In this document: positions 35,623-43,841 of the stretch, one piece after another
How the letters are laid out: every line of letters begins with the position of its first letter
How positions within the stretch are numbered: position 1 is the first letter of the stretch
Assembly (NCBI GenBank): GCA_947626775.1
Contig: CANQTL010000009.1
Span: forward strand, 1-64,000
Direction of reading: 5' to 3'
DNA: 64,000 bases
From: an uncultured Lachnospiraceae bacterium
Lineage (GTDB): Bacteria > Bacillota > Clostridia > Lachnospirales > Lachnospiraceae
Notes under the pieces: model-generated
What the model was told of the DNA's origin: nothing
The model's input: only the letters and a program-made list of their open reading frames with translations
Database searches by the model: none
Made by a program: the position numbers and the translations under genes

Positions 35623-36302
35623 TCCGCACACCTCCCCAGATCCGTGAGCACGCCGTCCGACACCTGCAGCACCCTGTCCGCCGCGGAGGCGATGGCACGG
35701 TTGTGCGTGATCATGACGATAGTCTGCTCATACCGCTTGGACGCCTGTTTTAACAGCGCGATCACCTCGCTGCTGTTCTTCGTGTCCAGATTGCCGGTAG
35801 GCTCGTCCGCCAGAATCAGCATGGGCCTCATAATCAGCGCGCGCCCGATCGCTGCCCGCTGCTGCTGCCCGCCGGAAAGCTGGCCCGGCAGATGATGTCT
35901 TCGCTCTCTCAGATTCAGGACGTCCAGCAGTTCCTCCACATACGCCTGATTCGGTTTCCGGTAGTCCAGCAGAAGCGGAAAGATGATATTCTGCTCCACC
36001 GTAAGTTCCGGCACCAGATGAAACGCCTGAAAGACAAAGCCGATATTGCGCCGCCTGAAAATCGTGCGCTGCTCGTCCTTCATGGAAAAAGTGTCTTTGC
36101 CGTCGATCAGCACCCTGCCCGACGTCGGCACGTCCAGCGCCCCGACCATGTTGAGGAGCGTACTCTTGCCCGAACCGGATTCCCCCACCACGGCCACGAA
36201 CTCGCCCTTGGGCACGGTAAAACTCACATTTTTTAACGCCTCGACAGCGGCCTCCCCGCTGCCGTATGTCTTGCAGATAGACTGCACTTCCAGTAAATTC
36301 AT
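35619..36302 (-). CDS. ABC transporter ATP-binding protein (MacB/LolD type)
   Basis: The 227-residue ATPase has Walker [10 protein letters not shown] (near 38), Q-loop [14 protein letters not shown], signature [15 protein letters not shown] (near 142) and Walker [12 protein letters not shown]. This is the subgroup that drives FtsX/MacB-type permeases, which work by mechanotransmission or extraction rather than transmembrane transport. Start at 36302 follows AAGGAG. It is translationally coupled to the following permease. Confidence 0.95.
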   Translation of the reverse strand: MNLLEVQSICKTYGSGEAAVEALKNVSFTVPKGEFVAVVGESGSGKSTLLNMVGALDVPTSGRVLIDGKDTFSMKDEQRTIFRRRNIGFVFQAFHLVPELTVEQNIIFPLLLDYRKPNQAYVEELLDVLNLRERRHHLPGQLSGGQQQRAAIGRALIMRPMLILADEPTGNLDTKNSSEVIALLKQASKRYEQTIVMITHNRAIASAADRVLQVSDGVLTDLGRCAE

Positions 36303-36424
36303 GTCCGTCTCCTTCCCGTATTGTCCTCCGTTTTGCCATTTTGCAGCGCACATCGCCGCCGTCCGGAAGACTCCTGATACCCGAAAGTATAGCACCCGAT
36401 TCTTACGCTCTCGTGAATCTCAGC

Positions 36425-37456
36425 TTACAGTTTTGTCGTCAAAAAGCTGACGGTGAACGTGCTGCCCCGCCCGGCTATGCTGTCCGCCGTGATATTCCCG
36501 TCGTGCGCCTCCACAATCGCCTTGGCGAGCGGCAGCCCCAGACCGATTCCGGAACTGTCCCGCGAAGCGCTGCTTCTGTAGAACCGTTTGAAAATATGAT
36601 GAATGTCCTCCTCCAAAATCCCCGCTCCGTCGTCCCGCACAGTGATCTGTACCAGATCGGTGATCCGCCGCCACGAGAGCCATACATGCCCGCCCGCTGC
36701 GGTGTGATCCAGCGCGTTTTTGACCAGGTTGCTGACCGCCTCCGTCAACCAGTCCCTGTCGCACATAAGCAGAATATCCTCATTGCCGTCGAGCACGAGT
36801 GCTTTCTGCTCCCGCTTCGCGCGGTAGGAAAAGTGCAGCTCCACATCCCGCATCATATCCGCCACATTGACAGGCGCTTTGTCCATAACCAGAGAACCCG
36901 CGTCCAGCCTGGCAATCTTGAGCAGATTCTGCACCAGCGTCCCGATCCTGTCCAGCTCCTGTTCCGACAGAAGGGCAAACTCGCGGATCACCGCCTCCTC
37001 CCCGGCCTCTTCCTGCAGCAGGCCGTTATAAATATTGAGCGCGGCTAACGGCGTCTTGAGCTGGTGGGAAATATCCGAAATAATATTCTGCAGAAATTCC
37101 CTGGCACGTTTTTCTTTCTGCACATGGGCATTCAAGACCGTCGCCAGCGTATTCACCTCGTGAAACAAGCGGTACAGCCCGCCCTCCTCGTCGCAGTCGA
37201 TACGCGCCGTCTCGTCCCCGCCGAGATAGGTATCGATGATCTCTGCAACAGCCGCCATCTTCCCATGCTGCCTTCGAAAATACCCGAGACAGGAACCGAT
37301 GACGCCGCCAAACAGAAGCAGCCAGAGAACCGCCAGCCAGACTGCCGCCGCGGATTTCCTGCAGACAACAATCTCTGCCGCCACAAAAAATGCGGTCATA
37401 ACGCCAGTTATCACCGCAAATAGTCTCCTGATCTCCCTGTCCGCAAATATGTTCAT
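36425..37456 (-). CDS. Sensor histidine kinase, short-loop membrane sensor
   Basis: The 343-residue kinase has two membrane segments (about 12-32 and 40-60) with under ten residues between them, so it has almost no extracellular sensor. This fits intramembrane-sensing kinases that read a partner transporter. The HisKA box is SDISHQLKTPLAAL (His near 128); HATPase motifs NLVKNALDH, DDGAGI and GIGLGLPLAK follow. The start at 37456 is chosen because GAGAGG lies six bases upstream; the longer frame overlaps the regulator gene. It is downstream of the regulator gene and upstream of the ATPase. Confidence 0.9.
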   Translation of the reverse strand: MNIFADREIRRLFAVITGVMTAFFVAAEIVVCRKSAAAVWLAVLWLLLFGGVIGSCLGYFRRQHGKMAAVAEIIDTYLGGDETARIDCDEEGGLYRLFHEVNTLATVLNAHVQKEKRAREFLQNIISDISHQLKTPLAALNIYNGLLQEEAGEEAVIREFALLSEQELDRIGTLVQNLLKIARLDAGSLVMDKAPVNVADMMRDVELHFSYRAKREQKALVLDGNEDILLMCDRDWLTEAVSNLVKNALDHTAAGGHVWLSWRRITDLVQITVRDDGAGILEEDIHHIFKRFYRSSASRDSSGIGLGLPLAKAIVEAHDGNITADSIAGRGSTFTVSFLTTKL

Positions 37457-37503
37457 TCCGCACCTCTCAATCCGCATATCGGCGCGCTCTGCACGCCGCT
37501 TTT

Positions 37504-38187
37504 TCAAATTACGTTCCACTTGTATCCCATGCGCCGCACGGTAACCAACATCCGAGGATCTCCCGGATCGTCCTCAATCTTCATGCGCAGCCTGCGCACA
37601 TATACCGTGAGCGTGTTGTCGTCCACGAAACTGCCCTCGCTGTCCCACAGCTTCTCCAGAATCTGTTCTTTAGACAGAATCGCATTGGGACTCTGCATAA
37701 AAAGACACAACAGCCTGTATTCCGCCGCCGTGAGATCGATCGGAGCGCCGTTTTTATATACCTGTCCTTTCAGAAGCTCCACTCTGATCCCATTGGACGC
37801 AAGTTCCGCATCCGAGGCCGCGAAATCCCTGGCACGCCTGAGCAGCGCGTTGATCCGCGACATCAGCACGCCCAGTTTAAACGGCTTGGTAATATAGTCG
37901 TCCGCTCCCATGTCCAGCCCCATGATAATGTCGATCTCCTCATCCCGCGCAGTCAGAAAAATAATCGGCACTTTCGAGGTCAGTCTCACCTTCCGGCAGA
38001 TCTCAAACCCCGAACCGTCCGGCAGCGAAATATCCAGAATCAGCAGATCGTATGCGCCCTCCGCCCACTTATCCTCCGCCTCCCTGACCGTCCGCGCAAC
38101 CTCCACCTCATAATCCGCTTTCCGCAGGGCAAACGACATCCCGTTGACCAGGCTCAGATCATCCTCCAGGAGCAATATCCTATCCAT
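37504..38187 (-). CDS. OmpR-family response regulator
   Basis: The 227-residue regulator has a receiver domain with acidic pocket LLLEDD, phosphoacceptor Asp in LLILDISLP (near 52) and Lys in DDYITKPF (near 102), and a C-terminal winged-helix DNA-binding domain (LTAAEYRLL ... TVYVRRLRMKIE ... RRMGYKW). Start at 38187 follows AAAGGGAAAG. It heads the operon regulator-kinase-ATPase-permease-permease. A TTACA-N4-TGTAA inverted repeat sits against its promoter and may be its own binding site. Confidence 0.95.
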   Translation of the reverse strand: MDRILLLEDDLSLVNGMSFALRKADYEVEVARTVREAEDKWAEGAYDLLILDISLPDGSGFEICRKVRLTSKVPIIFLTARDEEIDIIMGLDMGADDYITKPFKLGVLMSRINALLRRARDFAASDAELASNGIRVELLKGQVYKNGAPIDLTAAEYRLLCLFMQSPNAILSKEQILEKLWDSEGSFVDDNTLTVYVRRLRMKIEDDPGDPRMLVTVRRMGYKWNVI

Positions 38188-38241
38188 GACTTTCCCTTTC
38201 CGCAAAATTCCGTCCGCCGCGCGGACCTTTCTCTACCATTC

Positions 38242-38270
38242 ATTGTATACGGTGCGCCGCCCGATAGCAA
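38242..38270 (-). promoter_or_regulatory. Promoter of the two-component/ABC operon
   Basis: On the minus strand TTGCTA and TACAAT are separated by 17 bases, about 55 bases before the regulator start. Confidence 0.65.
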
Positions 38271-38271
38271 A

Positions 38272-38285
38272 TTACAATTTTGTAA
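38272..38285. promoter_or_regulatory. Inverted repeat next to the -35, candidate operator
   Basis: TTACA-N4-TGTAA (14 bases) lies one base upstream of the -35 element. That position suits an activating response regulator and suggests autoregulation. The assignment is by position and symmetry only. Confidence 0.5.
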
Positions 38286-38301
38286 GGAACCCCCGCGCAG
38301 T

Positions 38302-38331
38302 AAAGCGGCGCATGTCCGCCATGCGCCGCTT
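38302..38331 (-). terminator. Probable terminator of spoVT
   Basis: A 12-bp GC-rich stem (AAGCGGCGCATG / CATGCGCCGCTT) with a five-base loop lies about 20 bases after the spoVT stop, followed by TTTACTG. The U-tract is short. Confidence 0.6.
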
Positions 38332-38353
38332 CGTCTCATCGTCTCTGCCTTTA

Positions 38354-38896
38354 TCACTGTTCCATCTGCCGCCCCAGAAATCCTGCCGCAGACTGAATCA
38401 GTTTCTGTTCCACCTCGCCCATCCTGGATTTGTGGTCCGTCTCTAGGAGCAGCACCGACCCAATCACATCGCCCTCGCAGATAATCGGGCTGATCGCCTC
38501 ATGGCTGATGTCCTCCTGATCGTTGCTGACCTGAATAAAATTTCGGTCCCCCTTCGCCGCAACAACGCTCTCCCGGTGGTTGATCTTCTCCTCCAGCTCT
38601 CTGCTGATTGACTTACCGAGCATGTTTTTCATGCCGCCCGCCACCGCGATAAACTGGTCCCGGTCGGAGATCATCGCCACATGCCCCGATACCTGAGCCA
38701 TGCTCTCCGCATACTGCTTCGCGAACGTCCCCATCTCCCCGATGGGGGAATATTTCTTGAGGATGATCTCGCCCTCCCTGTCGGTAAAGATTTCCAGCGG
38801 GTCCGATTCCCTGATCCGCAATGTCCTGCGGATCTCCTTAGGGATCACGATCCGCCCGAGATCGTCTATCCTCCTGACAATGCCTGTCGCCTTCAT
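38354..38896 (-). CDS. spoVT: Stage V sporulation protein T
   Basis: SpoVT is a forespore regulator that tunes sigma-G-dependent genes. The 180-residue protein has an N-terminal AbrB-type DNA-binding domain (MKATGIVRRIDDLGRIVIPK, residues 1-50) and a C-terminal GAF-like domain (about 60-180). Length and sequence match the family well. The ATG follows GGAGG. A sigma-G-type promoter upstream agrees with its known control in Bacillus. Confidence 0.96.
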   Translation of the reverse strand: MKATGIVRRIDDLGRIVIPKEIRRTLRIRESDPLEIFTDREGEIILKKYSPIGEMGTFAKQYAESMAQVSGHVAMISDRDQFIAVAGGMKNMLGKSISRELEEKINHRESVVAAKGDRNFIQVSNDQEDISHEAISPIICEGDVIGSVLLLETDHKSRMGEVEQKLIQSAAGFLGRQMEQ

Positions 38897-38967
38897 ACAT
38901 ATAACCTCCGTCTGTCAATCGCAGCCGAATGGCCGCGTCACTGTTTTTCATTGATTTTTGCTTTTAC

Positions 38968-38997
38968 TATTATTTGTAATGGTGGAAATTATATGCA
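38968..38997 (-). promoter_or_regulatory. Sigma-G-type promoter of spoVT
   Basis: On the minus strand TGCATA is followed after 17 bases by AATAATA, six of seven bases of the sigma-G -10 pattern CATAATA. It lies about 70 bases upstream of the spoVT start. Confidence 0.55.
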
Positions 38998-39134
38998 TGG
39001 CGGGAGGAAAATCGGTGTGGATTGCTAATGTGATAGGAATGACAAGTCGATCTATCCGGAAGAATTTTTTGACAATATTTATTTCTGAATTTCATGCGGG
39101 CAGCCGCACCGAAGCGCGGCTGTTCAAACCTGTT

Positions 39135-39457
39135 TTACAATTCCTCCTTGGGATTCCCAATCGAATCCGGAATTCTATACTTTCTCTTTTGAGACAATTT
39201 CTCCACATCAGAATCGTACGCTAAAGACACTGCTCTTAAATCGCCAAAATACCATGCTTCCAATTCTTTACAAGCAATACGTATAAGCACTTCTCTGCCA
39301 TATGGTGATGCTAAATCCTGCAGTTTTCTTTTTACCTGAATACAATCTCCGCTATCCTGATCCATGACAATCACGAATTTTGTGCCCGGCTGGCGCCACG
39401 CCTTTAATTTATGCGGTATGGTAAGGAAGATTCTTCCAGTAAAAACACAAGCGTCAT
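39135..39457 (-). pseudogene. Decayed DUF4276-family gene
   Basis: The original start is the ATG at 39457 (MTLVFLLEESS), which overlaps the stop of the ATPase remnant (ATGA). After about 11 codons the frame changes and resumes in another frame at IPHKLKAWRQPGTKF, then FVIVMDQDSGDC and RIACKELEAWYFGDL, the core of DUF4276. Compared with the family as I remember it, some 30 codons are deleted between the two parts and the C-terminus after NPKEEL is missing. DUF4276 proteins resemble Toprim nucleases and often sit beside ATPases in defence islands. Confidence 0.75.
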
Positions 39458-40110
39458 CTGACCACCTCTTCCACCAGTATCCCCTGACGCCATAGTTGCC
39501 CCGGCAGATCTCCCGCTTCATATAATTCTTTAATCAAAGTATTCTCAGAGGCTTTATAAATCTTCGTGTATCCATTTTCTTTCACCAAACAAAATAATTC
39601 TTCCAGGCGAACCGCATTCAAAAAATCGGGTGAATGTGTGGAAAGAAATACTTGTCCACCTTCTTCGGCGTATAATCTGAACTCTTCTGCCAATTCCATC
39701 AGCAGCGCCGGATACAACTGATTCTCCGGTTCCTCTACACACAGAAGGGCGTGCTTCTCCGGATCTTTCAGCAATACCAGATAGGTAAACATTTTAATCG
39801 TTCCGTCAGATACAAATCGTGCCACGAACGGATCCTTAAAATTTCCGTCCTGAAAACGCAGCACGATTCTGCCGTCAGCAGTTTCCTGCGCCTCTACTTT
39901 GGAACCCCCCCCCGGAACTCTTTTTTCCATTACTGCCAATGATTGCGGGTTTTTTGTCTTCCAAAAGACATATGGACAACTGATACGTAATGATAGGTTC
40001 ATTCACAGATGGCCAAAATTTAATTTCAAATTCAATATCACCCTCCTGCCCTCCTAAAACCTCACAACCTCCGGCTCTTTCGTAAAGGAACCGGATGTTG
40101 TGACTACATC
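39454..40110 (-). pseudogene. Decayed AAA/OLD-like ATPase gene
   Basis: The 3' part is open and encodes FVSDGTIKMFTYLVLL, Walker B LLCVEEPENQLYP and STHSPDFLNAV. A second piece, upstream and in another frame, reads FLYERAGGCEVLGGQEGDIE and continues IEFEIKFW. The N-terminal Walker A part is gone; the remnant abuts the 3' end of the ddl-like gene. Between the two pieces the frame changes near a run of nine G (39905-39913 on the minus strand), and over 100 codons normally found there appear deleted. It is paired with the DUF4276 remnant. Confidence 0.75.
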
Positions 40111-40123
40111 CTTGATCTTCTGT

Positions 40124-41305
40124 TTATTTTTTGACTCCCTTCGCCCCCGACAGGTTCGCGTTCTGCAGAATATTGCTGTCAAAAGAAGTCAGCACGCTTC
40201 TCTCTTCGCGCTCTCTCTTGAGCGCCAGATTCACCATATCGTCAAGCAGTTCTGCATAGGGCTTGCCCAGCGTCTCCCACAGATAGAAAGCCAGCGAACC
40301 CGGAATCGGATTGATCTCGTTGACATACACCCGGTCCGTGTCGCGATCGATCATAAAGTCGATCCTTGACACACCGTTACAGTTCAGAACCTGAAAGGTT
40401 TTGACCGCCATCTGCCGGATCTCTTCCCGCTTTTCGTCCGTCAGCCTTGCGGGCAGTTCCCGCCTGGCAGTGCGCATCCCCTCGGAACCGCCCTTGCCGC
40501 CCGCCACATACTTATCTTCGTAACTCAGAATCTCATCGCTGGAGACCGGTTCCTCGCACTCCGACGCCTCGGCGTGTTCATAATCGCCGAGAACCGCGCA
40601 GTTGATCTCCCGCAGACTCATAATCGCATGCTCGATCAGTACCCGCGGCCCGAATGTAAAAGCGTACTCCAGCGCCCCCGTAAGCGCCTCCCTGTCTTTC
40701 GCGACCCTGATTCCCACGCTGGAGCCGAGATTCACAGGCTTGACGATCGCCGGATAGCCGATTCTGTTCTCGATTCTGTCACAGGCCGCCGCCTCGCCGC
40801 GCTCATATTCCCTGACGTTCAGCGTCACACAGTCCAGTACGGGAATGCCGTTGTCCTTGAGCACGGCCTTCATCACATACTTATCCATCGTCACCGCGGA
40901 CGCCGCCACGTCACAGCCTGCAAACGGGATGTTGTAATGCCGCAGAAATCCCTGCAGCGAACCGTCCTCCACGTTCGCGCCGTGCACCACAGGAAACGCC
41001 ACGTCGATCTGCGCCACAACGGAATTCCCCATCTTTTTCACGGGATAGCGGATCAGCTGCAGTTTGCCCTGTTCGCACAGGAAGAAAACCCTGACGCTTT
41101 TTTTGAGCAGTTCCGGGATATTCCTGTAGCTGGCGATATCGCCGACCGCCTCTCCCGTGTAGAGTTCGTTCTCTTTCGTGATATAGATTGGCACCGGCTC
41201 ATACTTACCCCGGTCAAAGGCATTGTACGCCTGCAGCCCCGAGATGACAGACACCTCATGTTCCACGCTCTTGCCGCCAAAAAATACGCCTACTCGAATC
41301 TTCAT
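40124..41305 (-). CDS. ddl: D-alanine--D-alanine ligase family protein
   Basis: The 393-residue ATP-grasp ligase joins D-amino acids for the tip of the peptidoglycan stem. It has GGKSVEHEVSVIS (near 10), FPVVHGANVEDGSLQG (near 105), KPVNLGSSVG (near 185), the loop YEDKYVAGG and the metal-binding end RIDFMIDRDTDRVYVNEIN. After NEIN it reads PIPGSLAFYLWE rather than the TSPGMTSHS of typical Ddl, so the acceptor amino acid could differ. Start at 41305 follows GGAGGG. It ends an operon with murF, which would use its dipeptide product. Confidence 0.88.
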   Translation of the reverse strand: MKIRVGVFFGGKSVEHEVSVISGLQAYNAFDRGKYEPVPIYITKENELYTGEAVGDIASYRNIPELLKKSVRVFFLCEQGKLQLIRYPVKKMGNSVVAQIDVAFPVVHGANVEDGSLQGFLRHYNIPFAGCDVAASAVTMDKYVMKAVLKDNGIPVLDCVTLNVREYERGEAAACDRIENRIGYPAIVKPVNLGSSVGIRVAKDREALTGALEYAFTFGPRVLIEHAIMSLREINCAVLGDYEHAEASECEEPVSSDEILSYEDKYVAGGKGGSEGMRTARRELPARLTDEKREEIRQMAVKTFQVLNCNGVSRIDFMIDRDTDRVYVNEINPIPGSLAFYLWETLGKPYAELLDDMVNLALKREREERSVLTSFDSNILQNANLSGAKGVKK

Positions 41306-41342
41306 AGTTCCCTCCGCCAAACCGTGTTTCCTGTCTGCCCGT

Positions 41343-42923
41343 CTATGCGTAATTGTCAGGCAGATCGTTCTCGATCAGGACGATTTTCTGTCTCTCGTCC
41401 GGAATCGCATTGACCATCTGAAAAGCCTCCTGAATCGTATTCACTACGATCATATGACCGCCGGCAAATCCTGCCTCCTTCAGGCCGTCCTGAATCGGCC
41501 TGGTCTGTTCTCTGCCGACAAGAACCGCGTAGTCGCACTTATCGGCTGCATACACACCCACTTCTCTGTTCTCATCATACTGCTTATCCCCCAGCTCCAC
41601 CATGCCCGGCGTCACCAGAATACGAAGTTCCCGAAACATTGCCAGAGTATCTAACGCCGCCTTGAACCCGCTCTTGTTGGAATTGTAAGCGTCGTCCAGC
41701 AGAATACGGTCCCCCTGCCTGATCAGCTGCAGTCTATGGGGCACGCTCTCCAGCTGCTTCACGGGATAGCGCAGCTTCTCCATCGGGATTCCAAGCGTAT
41801 GCGCCACCGCCACAGCGCCCGCGATATTCTGCACATTGTGACTGCCCACCAGCCGGGTGTGAAATTCGTACTCCTCCCCCTTCTCGTCCCGCATCTTAAA
41901 AGACGAGCCGCTTGGAGACACCGCGATATCATAGGCACGGAACGCGACGTCCTCTCCCCTGGTTCCGTAGCTGACCACCCGCTTGTCAGTCCGGCGCCCC
42001 CGGATGTATTCGTTGTCGTAATTCAGAAATACCCTGCCGTCCGCCGGCACCGCGTCGGCCAGCTCGAACTTCGTGGCGATGATGTTGTCAATCGTATGAA
42101 AACTCTGTAAATGCTGCGGGCCGATAGAAGTGATAACGCCATAGCCCGGATGCACCAGATCGCAAATCTCTTTGATATCGCCCACCTCTCTCGCGCCCAT
42201 TTCGCAGACGAAGATTTCATGATAAGGCCTGAGCTGTTCCCTGATCGTCCTGACCACTCCCAGCGTCGTATTGTAATTTCCCGGCGTGTGCAGCACATTG
42301 TACTGTACGGAGAGCAGCGTACTCAAAAAATATTTGACGCTGGTCTTGCCATAGCTGCCGGTCACACCGATGATCTTCAGATCCGGCATCTCCCGCAGAA
42401 TACGCGCCGCGTCTCTGATATAGTATCTGTCGATCCCGCGCTCGATCGGCCTGTTGATCAGATTTACCAGCAGAATCAGGAACGGCTGCGCCAGGAAAAG
42501 CGCCAGCAGAATACACATACATGCCTGCAGCCTGCGGGTCCCGAAAAACACCGCTCCCAGGATTGCCACGGCATAGATCACCGCGGAGGTGACGAGTATC
42601 CGCTTCACCCTTTTTGTGTACACGAGCGGCTTCTTGGCCGACGGCATCTTGTTGACCAGTATGGTCATTGCATTCATCACGCACGCCGCAATCATGCATC
42701 CTCTGCTGCCAACCAGCACAAGCGGCAGCGCGGCAATGGCATAGAGACTCTTTCCCAGCAGTCTGCCGACATTGCTGTGCACCCGCAGCCATTCCATATA
42801 TTCCCGCGGCTTATATGAGTTCTCCTGAAACATATGCACGATATATCTCTCATACCGCACGATCCCCGCGGCAAAGAGGCCCAGCCACACAACCGCGAGA
42901 ACCATATCCAAAATATTCATCAT
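41343..42923 (-). CDS. murF: MurF-type ligase with N-terminal membrane domain
   Basis: MurF adds the D-Ala-D-Ala dipeptide to UDP-MurNAc-tripeptide. The C-terminal 370 residues carry the Mur ligase ATP site IGVTGSYGKTSVK (near 185), EMGAREVGDI, GSHNVQN and LLDDAYNSNK. Residues 1-165 contain about four hydrophobic segments, absent from classical MurF, so this enzyme is membrane-bound. The start could be the ATG at 42923, 42920 or a GTG at 42938. It lies between an alpha/beta hydrolase and the ddl-like gene, all on the minus strand with small gaps. Confidence 0.9.
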   Translation of the reverse strand: MMNILDMVLAVVWLGLFAAGIVRYERYIVHMFQENSYKPREYMEWLRVHSNVGRLLGKSLYAIAALPLVLVGSRGCMIAACVMNAMTILVNKMPSAKKPLVYTKRVKRILVTSAVIYAVAILGAVFFGTRRLQACMCILLALFLAQPFLILLVNLINRPIERGIDRYYIRDAARILREMPDLKIIGVTGSYGKTSVKYFLSTLLSVQYNVLHTPGNYNTTLGVVRTIREQLRPYHEIFVCEMGAREVGDIKEICDLVHPGYGVITSIGPQHLQSFHTIDNIIATKFELADAVPADGRVFLNYDNEYIRGRRTDKRVVSYGTRGEDVAFRAYDIAVSPSGSSFKMRDEKGEEYEFHTRLVGSHNVQNIAGAVAVAHTLGIPMEKLRYPVKQLESVPHRLQLIRQGDRILLDDAYNSNKSGFKAALDTLAMFRELRILVTPGMVELGDKQYDENREVGVYAADKCDYAVLVGREQTRPIQDGLKEAGFAGGHMIVVNTIQEAFQMVNAIPDERQKIVLIENDLPDNYA

Positions 42924-42944
42924 AAACAGTATTCCCACCTGATC

Positions 42945-43760
42945 CTATCCTGCCGCGCTAACCTGTGAGGCAAAGAACGCCTTCAATGCGCCGTGCACCT
43001 TGGGCGCCTGCTCCGCGTATGAGAAATGACCGGCCCCTTCGCAGACGACCAGCCCTGCGTCAGGAATCAGCTCCTCCATCTTCCTGCCATCCGCAAGCGG
43101 CGTCGCCGTATCCTGATCTCCCCAGATGAGCAGCGTAGGACATTTCATCAGATGGATCAGCGGCTCCAGATCCTCATTCACGACCTTTACCAGCGTAGCG
43201 CGCATCGTCGGGGTAGCGCTGTTATAGTCCGCGGATCCCCGTCTGCGGCGCATATTGTCCACCGCATCAGGATAGAGAAAATGCAGTATCCTGGTGCTCA
43301 TAACCGCTCGTGCCGCCTGATAGCACCGAAGGCTCATCCGCTGCCGTAACGTCTTTTTAGGGAGGATGCCCGCACTGTCAATCAGCACCGCCCGCTCGAT
43401 CGTGAAGGGCAGATCCTTCCTGGCGTTCAGTTTAAACAACACCCTGCCGCCGAAGGAGTGCACTACAACGCTGAATCTGCGCAGTTCAAAAGACGCGAGA
43501 AACTTGACAATAAAATCTACATAGTCGTCCACGCACCATGGTTCCGGCGGTTCCGGCGTCCTGCCAAATCCCGGCATATCCGGCGCGATCACCCTGTGAT
43601 CCTGCGACAGCACTCCAATCATGCCGGCGTACAGTGTGATATTCGCGCCCCAGCCATGCAGGAGCAGCACCACATCGCCTTCGCCCTCGTCTATATAGTT
43701 CACCGCTATCGAATCGATTTTTTTGACCACGCTCTTCTCCAACCGTCCTGCCCCGGACAT
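42945..43760 (-). CDS. Alpha/beta-fold hydrolase
   Basis: The 271-residue protein has the oxyanion-hole motif LLLHGWGAN (near 35), the nucleophile elbow VVHSFGG (near 100), Asp in IWGDQDTATPL (near 212) and His in EGAGHFSYAEQ (near 240): a complete catalytic triad. The substrate is unknown; esterases, lipases and haloperoxidase-like enzymes share this fold. The ATG at 43760 has only a weak ribosome binding site. It is probably co-transcribed with murF and ddl, so a wall-related role is conceivable. Confidence 0.85.
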   Translation of the reverse strand: MSGAGRLEKSVVKKIDSIAVNYIDEGEGDVVLLLHGWGANITLYAGMIGVLSQDHRVIAPDMPGFGRTPEPPEPWCVDDYVDFIVKFLASFELRRFSVVVHSFGGRVLFKLNARKDLPFTIERAVLIDSAGILPKKTLRQRMSLRCYQAARAVMSTRILHFLYPDAVDNMRRRRGSADYNSATPTMRATLVKVVNEDLEPLIHLMKCPTLLIWGDQDTATPLADGRKMEELIPDAGLVVCEGAGHFSYAEQAPKVHGALKAFFASQVSAAG

Positions 43761-43841
43761 TACTATGATATACCTATGCCCTTTTTTTGGCAATTATGTT
43801 TGTGCCGGCCGCTGTGCAAAAAATGCGCGTCACAGGCCGTA

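Noticed and set aside
38958-39224. Short plus-strand frame between spoVT and the decayed DUF4276 gene
   Set aside because: It overlaps the DUF4276 remnant on the other strand and has no recognisable protein features; a GGGAGG is near one GTG, but conservation is not evident.
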